A stretch of DNA of 64,000 nucleotides from the NCBI GenBank assembly GCA_021811615.1, contig JAJZNW010000109.1:25676-89675 (forward strand), given 5' to 3'. The notes beneath the pieces were generated by a model, which was not told where the DNA came from, ran no database searches, and saw only the letters and a program-made list of their open reading frames with translations. Source of the DNA: Bacteroidota bacterium. Lineage in GTDB: Bacteria > Bacteroidota > Ignavibacteria > Kryptoniales > JAKASW01. The position numbers were made by a program, and so were the translations under genes. This document shows, piece after piece, positions 63,160-64,000 of this stretch (its first letter is position 1; the number at the start of each line of letters is the position of its first letter).

Positions 63160-63837
63160 ATGGCTGAAGTGGAAATCGAAGTTCTGAAAAAGGCACTCAT
63201 AGGAACATGTCGTAGATTGGCGCAGCACGACTTCGTCGCGGCGACCGATGGGAACGTCAGTTCGAGGCTTGCCGACGGAAGGATCCTGGTTACTCCGAGC
63301 GCGAGAAACAAGGCAGATCTCGAGCTCGAAGAACTTATCATAGTCGGGATGGACGGCAGTGTGCTCGAAGGAATTGGCAGACCTTCGACGGAATTTGCCA
63401 TGCACAGTTTCATCTACGGTGTGCGGCCCGATGTGAGGGCGGTCGTTCACGCGCATCCGCCGTTCGCGACTTCTTTCGCAGCCGCAAGGATTCCTCTGGC
63501 GAATCTTGTCTTCCCTGAAGTGATAGTGACGCTTGGAAAGATCCCGCTCGCCGAATACGCGACCCCGTCAACGCCGGAGGTCGTGGCGTCGATCGAGCCT
63601 CTTGTGAAAGAATACGATGCGATCATGCTTGCCAATCACGGCGTCGTCACTTGCGGCTCGTCCCTCGACGACGCATACAACAAGATGGAGAAGGTGGAAC
63701 ACACGGCCAAGATCGCGTTCCTCGTCAACCAGCTCGGCGGCCCCAAAGAGCTGACCCGCCAGCAGATCGAGCGGCTTGCTTCCGTCAGCGAGAGAAGTTA
63801 CGGGAAGAAGATCGATATAGATCGGCTGTTCGGCTGA
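63160..63837 (+). CDS. Class II aldolase/adducin family protein (fuculose-phosphate aldolase/ribulose-phosphate epimerase type)
   Basis: Zinc-dependent class II aldolase-fold protein of 225 residues, the usual length of L-fuculose-1-phosphate aldolase and L-ribulose-5-phosphate 4-epimerase. TDGNVSSRL binds phosphate, VVHAHPPFAT supplies two zinc histidines, FPEVIVTLG the catalytic acid region, and LANHGVVTCG the third histidine. The substrate is likely a phosphorylated pentose or deoxyhexose derived from plant polysaccharide side chains (for example fucose of xyloglucan or arabinose), but this is inference. Ribosome site AAAGGGAGG. A terminator follows. Confidence 0.88.
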   Translation: MAEVEIEVLKKALIGTCRRLAQHDFVAATDGNVSSRLADGRILVTPSARNKADLELEELIIVGMDGSVLEGIGRPSTEFAMHSFIYGVRPDVRAVVHAHPPFATSFAAARIPLANLVFPEVIVTLGKIPLAEYATPSTPEVVASIEPLVKEYDAIMLANHGVVTCGSSLDDAYNKMEKVEHTAKIAFLVNQLGGPKELTRQQIERLASVSERSYGKKIDIDRLFG

Positions 63838-63864
63838 CAAGATAATGCGGTCCATAGATGTGAA

Positions 63865-63890
63865 AAGGCCGCCCGGCTCAGGGCGGCCTT
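63865..63890 (+). terminator. Terminator-like hairpin after the aldolase
   Basis: AAGGCCGCCC (63865-63874) and GGGCGGCCTT (63881-63890) form a perfect 10-bp stem with a 6-base loop, 27 bases after the stop. The A/T ends give it a bidirectional look. Confidence 0.75.
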
Positions 63891-63897
63891 CATATTA

Positions 63898-64000
63898 GTG
63901 CGCCCGGCAGGGCGCATCTGCTTGAAGATGAACCTGCGAGGAGCAGGTAAGTTCTTTACACACCCGACAGGGGGAAGTGTTAGCTGGACGGCAAGGGTGC
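63898..64000 (+). ncRNA. 5' end of a putative group II intron (cut by window edge)
   Basis: The sequence begins GTGCGCCCGGCAGGGCGC, the consensus GUGCG start of bacterial group II introns, with a GCGCCC/GGGCGC stem at once. About 65-85 bases in, it has GTGTTAGC and then GACGGCAAGGGTGC, closely matching the early domain I block (GTTAGC, GGCAAGGGTG) of many such introns. It starts 8 bases after a terminator hairpin, a site favoured by class C introns. The reverse-transcriptase gene would lie beyond the window, so the call rests on roughly 100 bases. Confidence 0.55.

Noticed and set aside
63898..63915. GCGCCC/GGGCGC stem considered as a second terminator
   Set aside because: It has a tight 4-base loop but no T-tract, and the following sequence fits group II intron domain I better.
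1..64000. CRISPR arrays, tRNA and rRNA genes
   Set aside because: No regularly spaced repeats and no tRNA cloverleaf or rRNA signature were seen; the 11-bp repeats at 42-74 have no spacers.

Overview
The window looks like a chromosomal polysaccharide-utilisation region from a Gram-negative bacterium of the FCB group. Two secreted proteins end in type IX secretion (T9SS) type-A sorting domains of the NPFNPTT flavour. That flavour, together with big TonB-dependent receptors lacking any SusD partner, points to an Ignavibacteria/Kryptonia/Melioribacter-like lineage rather than classical Bacteroidia. The taxonomic placement is inference. Almost every gene is on the + strand.

Layout. (1) 1-482: three 11-bp direct repeats and a 3' fragment of a SAM methyltransferase gene. 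(2) 957-16803: a three-gene cassette present twice: TonB receptor, secreted beta-helix protein with T9SS tail, and secreted protein with CBM48-like and cysteine-less thioredoxin-like domains. Between the copies lie a short leftover of a third thioredoxin-like tail, a consensus promoter and an orphan ribosome site. (3) 16842-32705: a GH-A clan glycosidase with amidotransferase-like domains, a GH9 glucanase, a TolB-like propeller protein, an SDR, two AGE-family epimerases (one exported), a GH5-type mannanase lipoprotein and an SGNH acetylesterase. (4) 32878-44592: a DUF4965 protein, GH36, GH130 phosphorylase, a GH94 phosphorylase gene broken by an internal deletion, a GPH symporter and an intact GH94. 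(5) 44701-60736: tandem GH5 enzymes, GH2, aldo/keto reductase, PurU, mannose-6-phosphate isomerase, GH27, PA14-containing GH31 alpha-xylosidase, a large ManA-like fusion and an MFS sugar porter. (6) 60805-63837: a YhcH-family protein (minus strand), a MITE-like element, a Gfo/Idh/MocA oxidoreductase, a small exported unknown and a class II aldolase. (7) 63898-64000: what looks like the 5' end of a group II intron.

How it works together (inference from families). Exported GH5, GH9 and GH-A enzymes plus an acetylesterase would cut acetylated (galacto)glucomannan and probably xyloglucan. The TonB receptors would import oligosaccharides. GH27/GH36 would remove galactose, the PA14-GH31 xylose, and GH2 terminal mannose or galactose. 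AGE epimerase would turn mannobiose into mannosylglucose, GH130 would phosphorolyse it to mannose-1-phosphate, and GH94 would phosphorolyse cello-oligosaccharides. ManA would move mannose-6-phosphate into glycolysis. GPH and MFS carriers would move sugars across the inner membrane. No transcription factor, sigma/anti-sigma pair or hybrid two-component regulator is encoded here, so control must come from elsewhere or from the leaders and hairpins.
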